A stretch of DNA of 5,216 bases from Gammaproteobacteria bacterium. Its GTDB lineage: Bacteria > Pseudomonadota > Gammaproteobacteria > Steroidobacterales > GCA-2729495. Below are positions 1-5,216 of this stretch, piece after piece. Location of the stretch: NCBI GenBank assembly GCA_023150055.1, contig JAKLLP010000016.1:1-5216 (forward strand). Direction: 5' to 3'. The notes beneath the pieces were generated by a model. That model saw nothing but the letters and a program-made list of their open reading frames with translations. It was not told where the DNA came from and ran no database searches. Position 1 is the first letter of the stretch. Each line of letters begins with the position of its first letter. The position numbers were made by a program, and so were the translations under genes.

Positions 1-2
1 GG

Positions 3-89
3 CGCGCCAAAGAACTCGAATCTGGCGCTGTCCAGAGCATTCCATGGGAGGTAGTGCGGGAGCGTCTCGGGCGCGCCGCAAGTGGCTGA
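3..89 (+). CDS. C-terminal end of an addiction-module antitoxin (partial, 5' end outside window)
   Basis: The frame is open from the window edge and ends in TGA at 87-89, giving 28 visible residues. The tail contains ELESGAVQSIPWEVVRERL, the charged 'E-x-G-x-V-x-x-I-PW-E-x-V-R-x-R-L' ending seen in small unstable antitoxins of the putative addiction module component family, which pair with RelE/ParE toxins. Its last eight bases overlap the start of the downstream toxin, the arrangement expected of an antitoxin-toxin pair with coupled translation. The DNA-binding or dimerising N-terminal part lies outside the window, so the family call rests on the tail and on the neighbour. In such modules the antitoxin binds and neutralises the toxin and often represses the operon. 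Confidence 0.7.
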   Translation, partial: RAKELESGAVQSIPWEVVRERLGRAASG

Positions 90-390
90 GTTTCCGGTCC
101 GCCTCCACCCGAGTGCCGAGGAGGAAGCGAACAATGCGTGGGCGTGGTACGCCAAGCGCAGCGCCGGCGCTGCCGCGGCCTTTCTTGTTGAGCTTGACGC
201 TGCCGTGTTCGCGATCTCGGAGGCTCCATCGCGGTGGCCGCGGATCCATGGTCGATATCGACGGTTCCCGATGCACAAGTTTCCGCTCAGTAACGTCTAT
301 GCGGTGCGGCGCAACTTCATCGAAGTCATGGCAGTAGCCCATTACCGCCGCAAGCCAGGTTACTGGCGGGTTCGGCAGCACGCACCCTGA
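82..390 (+). CDS. ParE/RelE-family type II toxin
   Basis: A 102-residue basic protein of the usual ParE/RelE length. Family landmarks are the N-terminal helix with A-x-x-E...A-x-x-WY (E13-Y23), the 'I-x-x-x-P-x-x-WP' turn near 45-53, the basic RR pair at 60-61, the central strand FPLSNVY (67-73), and the C-terminal block V-x-AVAH-x-R-x-PGYW-x-x-R (82-98). This last block is the most diagnostic. Members of the superfamily either cleave mRNA on the ribosome (RelE-like) or poison DNA gyrase (ParE-like); the sequence alone does not say which. The start is GTG at 82, overlapping the antitoxin stop at 87-89 by eight bases. No good Shine-Dalgarno lies at the right distance, so translation is probably coupled to the antitoxin. 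The frame is intact and ends with TGA at 388-390. Confidence 0.85.
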   Translation: MAEFPVRLHPSAEEEANNAWAWYAKRSAGAAAAFLVELDAAVFAISEAPSRWPRIHGRYRRFPMHKFPLSNVYAVRRNFIEVMAVAHYRRKPGYWRVRQHAP

Positions 391-534
391 CAAATCGCTT
401 CACCGGTCGCCGAGCGCCTCTGTCACACGGCTTGCATTCGCAACCGACGCGCCAACCGCGATGCGCCGCTGAGCTCAGCCGTTGCGACACAAAAAAGAGT
501 AACCAGGCCTGTCTCAGCGGAAACCCTGCTGCCG

Positions 535-873
535 TCAATCCCCGATGATCTCGTTCAGCCCCTCGACCACCTGGGCGATCTCTTCCGCCGACGCCCGGCC
601 AAGGCGCGCGCCGAGGCGCTGCACCGAAAGAGTCCGGACCTGGCTGATCTTGACCCACGAACGCTGCGGCAGGCCGCGGGCGTGCAGCTCCAGGGTGAGG
701 GGATAGCCGGCACGCTGCGGCTGGCTGGTCAGCGCAACCGCGATGGCCGTGCCGGAGCGCTCGTTGAAGACGTCGTGGCTGAGGACGAGGACCGGCCGGC
801 GGCCGGACTGCTCATGGCCGCGGACCGGGCTCATGTCCGCCCAACGGATGTCGCCTCTCAGTATTCGGGCCAA
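535..873 (-). CDS. MazF/PemK-family endoribonuclease toxin
   Basis: A 112-residue protein with the MazF/PemK fold signature: RGDI-x-WADM-x-P-x-x-GHEQ-x-GRRPVLVLS (6-32), then AVALTS (45-50) and a late strand SWVKISQVRTL (72-82). R25/R26 in GRRP and T49 in ALTS match the positions of the arginine and threonine implicated in catalysis in E. coli MazF (R29, T52). Such toxins cut single-stranded RNA at short motifs and arrest growth until bound by the antitoxin; the cleavage motif cannot be read from sequence. The start is TTG at 873, sixteen bases inside the upstream antitoxin gene, with an AGGA at 886-883 nine bases ahead. TTG is preferred because it restores the usual M-x-x-x-x-RGD N-terminus and no ATG or GTG occurs before the conserved RGDI. 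The gene converges with the ParE-type toxin at the left. Confidence 0.92.
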   Translation of the reverse strand: MARILRGDIRWADMSPVRGHEQSGRRPVLVLSHDVFNERSGTAIAVALTSQPQRAGYPLTLELHARGLPQRSWVKISQVRTLSVQRLGARLGRASAEEIAQVVEGLNEIIGD

Positions 874-1100
874 TGATCGAGTTCCTGACCGAAGCCCTCA
901 TCCGCGAGCGCCTGCTCGTACGCCGGCTCGAGCCTGGCGCACTCGCGCGCCAACCGACTGCGCTCCAGCCGCGCGATTTTTTCCGCGAGCGCAGCCTGGA
1001 CCGCACGGCTGCGATTGGGGAAAACCTTCTGGGTCACGAGCTCGTCCACCCGCCTGAGGGTGTCCTCGTCGATCGTCACCGCGACTTTCACGCTGGCCAT
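858..1100 (-). CDS. Ribbon-helix-helix (CopG/MazE-like) antitoxin of the MazF-type toxin
   Basis: An 80-residue protein. The N-terminus VKVAVTI (4-10) is the expected DNA-binding beta strand, followed by helix DEDTLRRVDELV (11-22) and a second helix after PNRSRAVQAAL (28-38), a standard ribbon-helix-helix layout. The acidic C-terminal tail (ECARLEPAYEQALADEGF, ending WPEY) is the kind of flexible segment that wraps the MazF-type toxin. The ATG at 1100 is preferred over an upstream ATG pair at 1130/1127. It has AGGG at 1111-1108 with a seven-base spacer, places MASVKV at the N-terminus, and leaves the operator palindrome (1112-1134) outside the coding region. The gene overlaps the toxin by 16 bases (858-873), so the two are almost certainly cotranscribed and translationally coupled. 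It probably represses its own promoter. Confidence 0.88.
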   Translation of the reverse strand: MASVKVAVTIDEDTLRRVDELVTQKVFPNRSRAVQAALAEKIARLERSRLARECARLEPAYEQALADEGFGQELDHWPEY

Positions 1101-1111
1101 GGCAAAACCCT

Positions 1112-1134
1112 GGGTATGATTATTCATCATACCC
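1112..1134. promoter_or_regulatory. Inverted repeat, likely operator of the RHH/MazF toxin-antitoxin operon
   Basis: A perfect 9-base inverted repeat, GGGTATGAT (1112-1120) and ATCATACCC (1126-1134), is separated by five bases (TATTC). It ends 11 bases before the antitoxin ATG and covers the candidate -10 box. Ribbon-helix-helix antitoxins characteristically bind short palindromes over their own promoter, so this is inferred to be the autorepression site. The repeat is seen directly; binding is inference. Confidence 0.6.
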
Positions 1135-1153
1135 CGATCTCAGAGGCCGTCGA
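1126..1153 (-). promoter_or_regulatory. Candidate sigma-70 promoter of the RHH/MazF toxin-antitoxin operon
   Basis: Reading the minus strand, a -35-like TCGACG (1153-1148, four of six matches to TTGACA) is followed after 16 bases by TATGAT (1131-1126, five of six matches to TATAAT). Transcription would start near 1119 and give a short leader carrying the AGGG ribosome-binding site at 1111-1108. This predicted start lies downstream of the ATG at 1130, which independently favours the ATG at 1100 as the antitoxin start. The -10 box lies inside the palindrome at 1112-1134. Confidence 0.45.
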
Positions 1154-1245
1154 AACGCCTGCTGCGCCGCGTGGAGTCGTCATGATCGGTAGAATTCTCG
1201 CCGAAGAGCATCACCCTGCTCAGCCCCTGTTTCCGGCCCATCCAC

Positions 1246-1250
1246 AGGGA
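1246..1250 (+). promoter_or_regulatory. Ribosome-binding site of xth
   Basis: AGGGA lies five bases before the ATG at 1256. It supports this start, which also puts the invariant MKIATWNVNS sequence exactly at the N-terminus. A TAGAAT hexamer at 1190-1195 resembles a -10 box for this gene, but no good -35 partner is visible. Confidence 0.6.
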
Positions 1251-1255
1251 TACCG

Positions 1256-2020
1256 ATGAAAATCGCCACCTGGAACGTCAACTCCATCCGCCAGCGCCTC
1301 ACGCACGTGCGCGACTGGCTCGTCGAACAGCAGCCCGACGTGCTGGCCCTGCAGGAGATCAAGGTCGTGACCGAGGCGTTCCCTACCGCGGAGTTCGCCG
1401 AGGTCGGCTATCAATGCGCCGTGGACGGGCAGAAGGCCTACAACGGCGTGGCGCTCCTGTCGCGCGCCGCGCCACGCGACGTCGCCGGCGGCATCCCCGG
1501 CTTCGAAGACGAGCAGAAGCGGGTGCTCGCGGCGAGCTACGACGAGGTGCGCGTGGTCGATCTCTACGTGCCGAACGGCCAGAGCGTGGGTTCGGAGAAG
1601 TACGAGTACAAGCTGCGCTGGCTTGCGGCCCTGCGGAAACATCTCGGCGAGGAACTGACGCGTCACCAGCACATCGTGGTGGTTGGTGACTTCAACATCG
1701 CGCCGGAGGACCGCGACGTGCACGATCCCGAGGAGTGGCGCGGCAAGGTGCTCTGCAGCGAGGCGGAACGCGCGGCGCTTGCCGCCCTCCTCGCGCTCGG
1801 CTACGAGGATGTCTTCCGCCGCTTCGAGCATCCCGAGAAGACCTTCAGCTGGTGGGACTACCGGGCGGCGGCCTTCCGGCGCAACCGCGGGCTGCGCATC
1901 GATCTCGTCCTCGCCTCGCCCGCCCTCGCCGCGCGCTGCACGGGCTGCGAGGTCGACGCCGCGCCGCGGCGGAGGGAGCAGCCATCGGATCACGCCCCGG
2001 TGTGGGCCATTTTCCAATAA
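1256..2020 (+). CDS. xth: Exodeoxyribonuclease III (AP endonuclease, EEP superfamily)
   Basis: A 254-residue protein, close to the usual 255-270 of the family. It acts in base excision repair, cutting DNA 5' of abasic sites and removing 3' blocking groups and 3' nucleotides from duplex DNA in a Mg-dependent reaction. The active site is complete: N7 in WNVNS, E34 in LQEIK, Y104 in LYVPNG, D145 and N147 in GDFNIAP, D216 in RIDLVLAS, and the catalytic D245-H246 in SDHAPV. These correspond in order to N7, E34, Y109, D151, N153, D229 and D258-H259 of E. coli ExoIII. WWDYRAAAFRRNRG (199-212) is the expected abasic-site recognition loop region. The gene is divergent from the toxin-antitoxin operon, with 155 bases between the two start codons, and ends in TAA inside a hairpin. 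No disruption is seen. Confidence 0.97.
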   Translation: MKIATWNVNSIRQRLTHVRDWLVEQQPDVLALQEIKVVTEAFPTAEFAEVGYQCAVDGQKAYNGVALLSRAAPRDVAGGIPGFEDEQKRVLAASYDEVRVVDLYVPNGQSVGSEKYEYKLRWLAALRKHLGEELTRHQHIVVVGDFNIAPEDRDVHDPEEWRGKVLCSEAERAALAALLALGYEDVFRRFEHPEKTFSWWDYRAAAFRRNRGLRIDLVLASPALAARCTGCEVDAAPRRREQPSDHAPVWAIFQ

Positions 2021-2037
2021 CCGGCCGACAGCCGGTT
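2019..2037 (+). terminator. Hairpin at the xth stop codon, possible weak terminator or attenuator
   Basis: Perfect 7-base arms AACCGGC (2019-2025) and GCCGGTT (2031-2037) enclose a 5-base loop. The first arm begins inside the TAA stop of xth. No T-run follows on the plus strand, so it is not a classical intrinsic terminator. It may instead stabilise the 3' end of the xth message or reduce read-through into the next gene. The repeat is seen; the role is inference. Confidence 0.25.
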
Positions 2038-2077
2038 GCCCGCCCCAGAAACCCCGCGCTTTGAGGCCATTGTCCCG

Positions 2078-2106
2078 TTGTACGGCTGCAGATGCGGTGC
2101 AAGAAT
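2078..2106 (+). promoter_or_regulatory. Weak promoter-like pair just ahead of the HD-domain gene
   Basis: TTGTAC (2078-2083) and AAGAAT (2101-2106) stand 17 bases apart, matching the sigma-70 consensus at three and four of six positions. If used, transcription would begin around 2112-2114, at or next to the ATG at 2114, giving a leaderless or nearly leaderless message. This would fit the absence of a Shine-Dalgarno sequence there. The matches are weak and could be chance. Confidence 0.2.
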
Positions 2107-2113
2107 TCGCCTC

Positions 2114-3181
2114 ATGTCCGAGCTGACCCTGATCGAGCGCACCGCCAGCCGGCCGTTTCGCATCCGGCCGAACGAATTCGACGTCACCGGCAAGGTGCGC
2201 GTGAGCTCACCCTCGGACGTGCGTGACGCGGTACAGGACCTCTTCCAGCAGGCGTTCCCGGGCAGCGCCTACGACGCGCTGTGGGTAGCGTTTCATGATT
2301 TCGAGCGGCTGTTTCGCGGCAACTACGAGGATTACTTCGGCTGCGACACGCTCTACCACGACATCCAGCACACGCTCGACATGACGCTCGCGATGGCGAG
2401 GTTGCTGGCCGGCTACGAGAAAGCCGCCGAGACCGCCGACCGGCTGGGGCCCGAGCGGGCGGTCACCGGGCTGATCGCCGCGCTGTTTCACGATGCGGGT
2501 TACATCCGGCGCCGCACCGAGACCACCGTGCTCAACGGTGCCGAGTTCACCGGCCACCACGTCTCGCGCAGCGCGGAGTTCCTGCGCAGTTACCTGCCGC
2601 GCATTGGCCTCGGTGCGCAGGCCGCCATCGCGGCCCAGGTGGTGCATTTCACCGGCTACGAGATCAGCCTCGACGATATCGAGCTCGATGATCCCCGGGA
2701 CAGCCTCATGGGGCACCTGCTCGGCACCGCCGACCTGCTCGCCCAGATGGCCGACCGCTGTTACCTCGAGAAGTGCCGTGACCGGCTCTACGCCGAGTTC
2801 GTGCTGGCCGGCGTGGCCACGCGGCAGATGGAATCGCCGAGCGGCATCCAGTACGTCTCCGGCATCGACCTGCTGCGCCAGACCCCGGGCTTCTACCGGC
2901 TCTCCGTGCTCGACCGGCTGGAGAAGAAATTCAATCGCGCCTACCGCTACATGGAAGTGGTCTGTGACGGGCGTAATCCCTACTTCGAGGCCGTGGAGCA
3001 GAACCTCACCCACCTCGAGCGGGTGATCGAGCGGGAGGACTGGTCGATGCTGCGGCGCCAGCCACCGTGCTTCACGGTGCTGGCCGAGCCGATGCGCCAC
3101 GTGAGCGGACTGGTGAGCCGCTACCTTGCCCGCTTCCGGATGCCAGCCCGGCCGACGCCAGAGCCGTTGCCCGCCGGTTGA
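2114..3181 (+). CDS. HD-domain protein with phosphodiesterase-like metal site, substrate unknown
   Basis: A 355-residue soluble protein; I recognise the fold class but not a named gene. It carries an HD-superfamily core: YHDIQH (81-86), LFHDAGY (125-130), a histidine pair at 148-149, VVHFTGYE (176-183) and GTADLLAQM (204-212). The order H82-x3-H86 ... H126-D127 ... D207 resembles the general-acid and metal ligands of class I cyclic nucleotide phosphodiesterases (YHN-x-x-H, HD, late D), so hydrolysis of a phosphoester or nucleotide is plausible. The second histidine of the PDE HD-x-x-H motif is replaced (Y130). The N-terminal ~75 residues and the C-terminal ~100 residues (from about 255) have no domain I can name; no signal peptide or membrane segment is evident. 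ATG at 2114 is preferred over in-frame TTG at 2036, whose extra 26 residues include cysteines and no recognisable motif and overlap the hairpin after xth. The gene ends 37 bases before rimO, suggesting one transcript. Confidence 0.8.
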   Translation: MSELTLIERTASRPFRIRPNEFDVTGKVRVSSPSDVRDAVQDLFQQAFPGSAYDALWVAFHDFERLFRGNYEDYFGCDTLYHDIQHTLDMTLAMARLLAGYEKAAETADRLGPERAVTGLIAALFHDAGYIRRRTETTVLNGAEFTGHHVSRSAEFLRSYLPRIGLGAQAAIAAQVVHFTGYEISLDDIELDDPRDSLMGHLLGTADLLAQMADRCYLEKCRDRLYAEFVLAGVATRQMESPSGIQYVSGIDLLRQTPGFYRLSVLDRLEKKFNRAYRYMEVVCDGRNPYFEAVEQNLTHLERVIEREDWSMLRRQPPCFTVLAEPMRHVSGLVSRYLARFRMPARPTPEPLPAG

Positions 3182-3218
3182 CGGCGCACCCCCGACCGCC
3201 CGGCACCGCAAGCCCACC

Positions 3219-4547
3219 ATGGCCCGCAGGAAATCGAAGGCGCCGCCGCGCATCGGCTTCGTGAGCCTCGGCTGCCCGAAGGCGCTGGTGGATTCGGAGC
3301 GGATCCTCACGCAGCTGCGCTCCGAGGGTTACGACATTTCGCCGACTTACGAGGGTGCGGACCTCGTCGTCGTGAACACCTGCGGGTTCATCGACTCGGC
3401 AGTCGAGGAGTCCCTGGACGCCATCGGCGAGGCACTCGACCACAACGGCAAGGTGATCGTCACCGGCTGCCTCGGTGCCCGGCGCGAGGCCATCATCGAG
3501 CGTCACCCGCAGGTGCTGGGGGTCACCGGGCCGCATGCTTACGCCGAGGTGATGGCGGCCGTGCACGCCCATGCGCCGAAGCCGCACGACCCGTTCACCG
3601 ATCTCGTCCCGCCGCAGGGCATCCGGCTCACGCCACGCCATTACGCCTATCTCAAGGTCAGCGAGGGCTGCAATCATCATTGCAGCTTCTGCATCATCCC
3701 GACTCTGCGCGGCAAGCTCGTCAGCCGCCCCATCGGCTCGGTGCTGGAGGAGGCCGCGCGGCTGGTCGGGGCCGGCGTCCGGGAGCTGCTGGTCATCTCC
3801 CAGGACACCAGCGCCTACGGCGCCGACCTCGGCTATCGGCCGGAGTTCTGGGAGGGCCGGCCGTTGAAGACGCGCTTTCTCGATCTTGCCCGCGCGCTCG
3901 GCACGCTCGGCGCCTGGGTGCGCCTGCACTACGTTTATCCGTACCCGCACGTCGACGAGGTGCTGCCGCTCATGGCCGAGGGCCTCGTGCTGCCTTACCT
4001 GGATGTGCCGTTCCAGCACGGCAGCCCGCGCATCCTCAAGCTCATGCGCCGGCCCGCGCATGCCGAGAACACGTTGAAGCGCATTGAACGCTGGCGCGAG
4101 ATCTGCCCCGACCTCACCATCCGCAGCACCTTCATCGTCGGTTTCCCGGGGGAAACCGAGGCGGAATTCGCCGAACTCCTCGCCTGGCTCGAAGCCGCGC
4201 GCCTCGATCGCGTCGGCTGCTTCACCTACTCGCCGGTCGCCGGCGCCGCCGCCAACGACCTGCCGGACCACGTCCCGGCCGAAGTGGCCGAGGAACGCCA
4301 ACGGCGATTCATGGCGCTTGCAGCGCGCATCAGCGCGGAGAAACTTGCGGCGCGAGTCGGTCAGCGGATGCGCGTGCTGGTGGACTCGGTGAGTCCGGCA
4401 GGTGCCATCGCCCGCGGGCCCGGCGATGCGCCGGAGATCGACGGTGTGGTGAAGATCGCCTCCGCCGGGGTCGCACGGCCAGGCGATTTCCTCGACGTGA
4501 CCATTACTGGTTCCGACGCCTACGATCTCACCGCCGTCCCGGCCTGA
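3219..4547 (+). CDS. rimO: Ribosomal protein S12 methylthiotransferase RimO
   Basis: A 442-residue protein, essentially the length of E. coli RimO (441). This radical-SAM enzyme adds a methylthio group to the beta carbon of a conserved aspartate in ribosomal protein S12 (D89 in E. coli numbering). Domains run in order: N-terminal methylthiotransferase domain with auxiliary-cluster cysteines C19 ([12 protein letters not shown]), C55 (NTCGFI) and C84 (TGCLG); radical-SAM core with C151-x3-C155-x2-C158 in [11 protein letters not shown]; and a C-terminal TRAM domain from about 380. RimO-typical stretches include [13 protein letters not shown] (236-248), [19 protein letters not shown] (258-276) and [14 protein letters not shown] (301-314); together with [12 protein letters not shown] these separate it from MiaB. 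ATG at 3219 is chosen because it gives the normal short basic leader before RIGFVSLGC. The in-frame TTG at 3126 would overlap the HD gene and add a tail unlike the family. Only weak Shine-Dalgarno similarity precedes the ATG, so coupling to the upstream gene is possible. Confidence 0.97.
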   Translation: MARRKSKAPPRIGFVSLGCPKALVDSERILTQLRSEGYDISPTYEGADLVVVNTCGFIDSAVEESLDAIGEALDHNGKVIVTGCLGARREAIIERHPQVLGVTGPHAYAEVMAAVHAHAPKPHDPFTDLVPPQGIRLTPRHYAYLKVSEGCNHHCSFCIIPTLRGKLVSRPIGSVLEEAARLVGAGVRELLVISQDTSAYGADLGYRPEFWEGRPLKTRFLDLARALGTLGAWVRLHYVYPYPHVDEVLPLMAEGLVLPYLDVPFQHGSPRILKLMRRPAHAENTLKRIERWREICPDLTIRSTFIVGFPGETEAEFAELLAWLEAARLDRVGCFTYSPVAGAAANDLPDHVPAEVAEERQRRFMALAARISAEKLAARVGQRMRVLVDSVSPAGAIARGPGDAPEIDGVVKIASAGVARPGDFLDVTITGSDAYDLTAVPA

Positions 4548-4558
4548 AATCGGCCGGG
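4538..4558. terminator. GC-rich hairpin between convergent rimO and LLM oxidoreductase genes
   Basis: Arms CCCGGCC (4538-4544) and GGCCGGG (4552-4558) enclose a 7-base loop that contains the rimO stop codon TGA (4545-4547). The position between two convergent genes suits a bidirectional terminator or a 3'-end stabiliser. Neither strand has a T-run after it, so intrinsic termination would be weak. The structure is seen; the function is inferred. Confidence 0.35.
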
Positions 4559-4575
4559 CAAGCGGCTATCCACAC

Positions 4576-5216
4576 TCACCTCAACGCGGGAACCACGTGC
4601 TTGCCGATGATGTCGAGCGCCTGCATCGGCTCATCGTGGAGACGCAGGGAGATGGTCGTCTGGCCGAGCGCCCCGAACCTGCGAAACCGCTCGATCTCGC
4701 GGTCGAGATCTTCCAGTCCGCCCGTGGAGGTAAAGCCCTCGCAGAGCGCATTGGTGATGCGATCCGGGACTCCCTTGATGTTGCCGGAGCGGTCGAACCA
4801 GGCGTTGACGAAGTCCTGCCAGTGGTCGCGGACGAGCTGTACGTCATCCGGCGCAAGGAAGAGCTTGATGAGTTCCGGGTCGAGCTTGCGCGCACGCCAG
4901 GCGAGTTCACGGCGCGATTCGCGATAGCCCTCGGCGCGGTCCTTCTTCAGGTGCCAGGCCCAGAAGCTGTTGATTCTGAAGCCTTCTCTTGAACGTTCTC
5001 GCTTCGCGAGGCCCTCCTCGATCGCTGCGATCGCCGGCGGGAGGATCTCGAGCGGTGTGCAGCCGATGTACACGCCATCGGCCACGCGGGCGCCCGCGCG
5101 CATCATCATGTGGCGGTAGGCGCCGAGGTAGACGAACGGTGGTGGCGCCTTCAACCATTCGTAGGCGCAGGGGTAGGTGACCTGGAAGTCCTCGCCCTGG
5201 TAGCCCTTTTCCTTCA
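4576..5216 (-). CDS. LLM-class (luciferase-like) flavin-dependent oxidoreductase, C-terminal part
   Basis: A 212-residue C-terminal portion; the frame stays open through the right window edge, so the N-terminus is missing (family members are usually about 330-350 residues). The pattern is that of bacterial-luciferase-like TIM-barrel monooxygenases or F420-dependent reductases: a GEDFQV-type strand near the visible start; PPPFVYLGAYRHMMMRAGARVADGVYIG (visible residues 24-51), the usual 'PP-x-YLG ... AG-x-x-ADG-x-x-x-G' block; and a closing segment with ERFRRFGALGQTTISLRL then P-x-x-ALDIIGKHVVPAL. These enzymes use reduced FMN or F420; sequence alone does not settle the cofactor or substrate. 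The TTG at 5154 could be mistaken for a start but lies in the middle of the barrel; coding clearly continues upstream. It converges on rimO with 28 bases between stops and is otherwise unconnected to it. Confidence 0.85.
   Translation of the reverse strand, partial: KEKGYQGEDFQVTYPCAYEWLKAPPPFVYLGAYRHMMMRAGARVADGVYIGCTPLEILPPAIAAIEEGLAKRERSREGFRINSFWAWHLKKDRAEGYRESRRELAWRARKLDPELIKLFLAPDDVQLVRDHWQDFVNAWFDRSGNIKGVPDRITNALCEGFTSTGGLEDLDREIERFRRFGALGQTTISLRLHDEPMQALDIIGKHVVPALR

Noticed and set aside
1..78. Repeated GGCGCGCC octamer near the left edge, considered as a repeat or site
   Set aside because: Short GC-only words recur by chance in sequence of this composition, and the second copy is within antitoxin codons.
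480..534. Possible intrinsic terminator of the MazF-type toxin, with a six-T run on the minus strand at 496-491
   Set aside because: I could not find a stem of more than about four or five pairs directly before the T-run; AGGCCT and a 12-base palindrome GCTGAGCTCAGC at 468-479 are nearby but wrongly placed or loopless.
391..534. Searched for a small gene, attachment site or RNA between the two toxin genes
   Set aside because: No start with a ribosome-binding site, no direct repeat pair and no strong stem-loop were seen; it is treated as plain spacer.
1101..1130. Upstream ATG start (MMNNHTQGFA extension) for the RHH antitoxin
   Set aside because: It would place the operator palindrome in coding sequence and upstream of the predicted transcript start; the internal ATG at 1100 has a better ribosome-binding site and the normal RHH N-terminus.
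3072..4301. A 409-codon open frame on the minus strand opposite rimO, and similar long antisense frames at 2207-3310 and 1220-2017
   Set aside because: These are typical GC-rich shadow frames: repetitive V/G/A/R/E-rich translations with no recognisable domain, lying entirely opposite genes with complete, well-known motifs or a clear HD core.

Overview
This is a GC-rich chromosomal segment (about two thirds G+C by eye) with short intergenic gaps. The RimO and exonuclease III proteins read like those of high-GC Proteobacteria. RimO in particular follows the E. coli sequence pattern over most of its length (for example the [13 protein letters not shown] and [14 protein letters not shown] stretches), so a gammaproteobacterium, perhaps uncultured, is the best guess. 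The taxonomic call is inference from protein recall, not a search.

Left part (1-1134): two different type II toxin-antitoxin modules lie tail to tail. On the plus strand are the last residues of an addiction-module antitoxin, cut by the window edge, followed by an overlapping ParE/RelE-type toxin (to 390). On the minus strand is a ribbon-helix-helix antitoxin (from 1100) followed by an overlapping MazF/PemK-type toxin (ending at 535). The 144-base gap between the two toxin ends (391-534) shows no convincing gene. A 9+5+9 inverted repeat at 1112-1134 sits over the likely -10 box of the second module and is the best candidate for its autoregulatory operator.

Middle and right part (1256-4547): three plus-strand genes follow. 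They are exodeoxyribonuclease III (DNA repair), an HD-domain protein with a cyclic-nucleotide-phosphodiesterase-like metal site and unknown substrate, and RimO (the radical-SAM enzyme that methylthiolates ribosomal protein S12). The HD gene and rimO are only 37 bases apart and probably cotranscribed. xth is separated from the HD gene by 93 bases containing a hairpin and a weak promoter-like pair.

Right edge (4576-5216, minus strand): the C-terminal two thirds of a luciferase-like (LLM) flavin-dependent oxidoreductase converges on rimO, with a GC-rich hairpin overlapping the rimO stop. Overall this is a small accessory toxin-antitoxin cluster next to ordinary housekeeping genes. The least explained items are the HD-domain protein and the TA operator. 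I see no CRISPR array, IS element, tRNA or rRNA.
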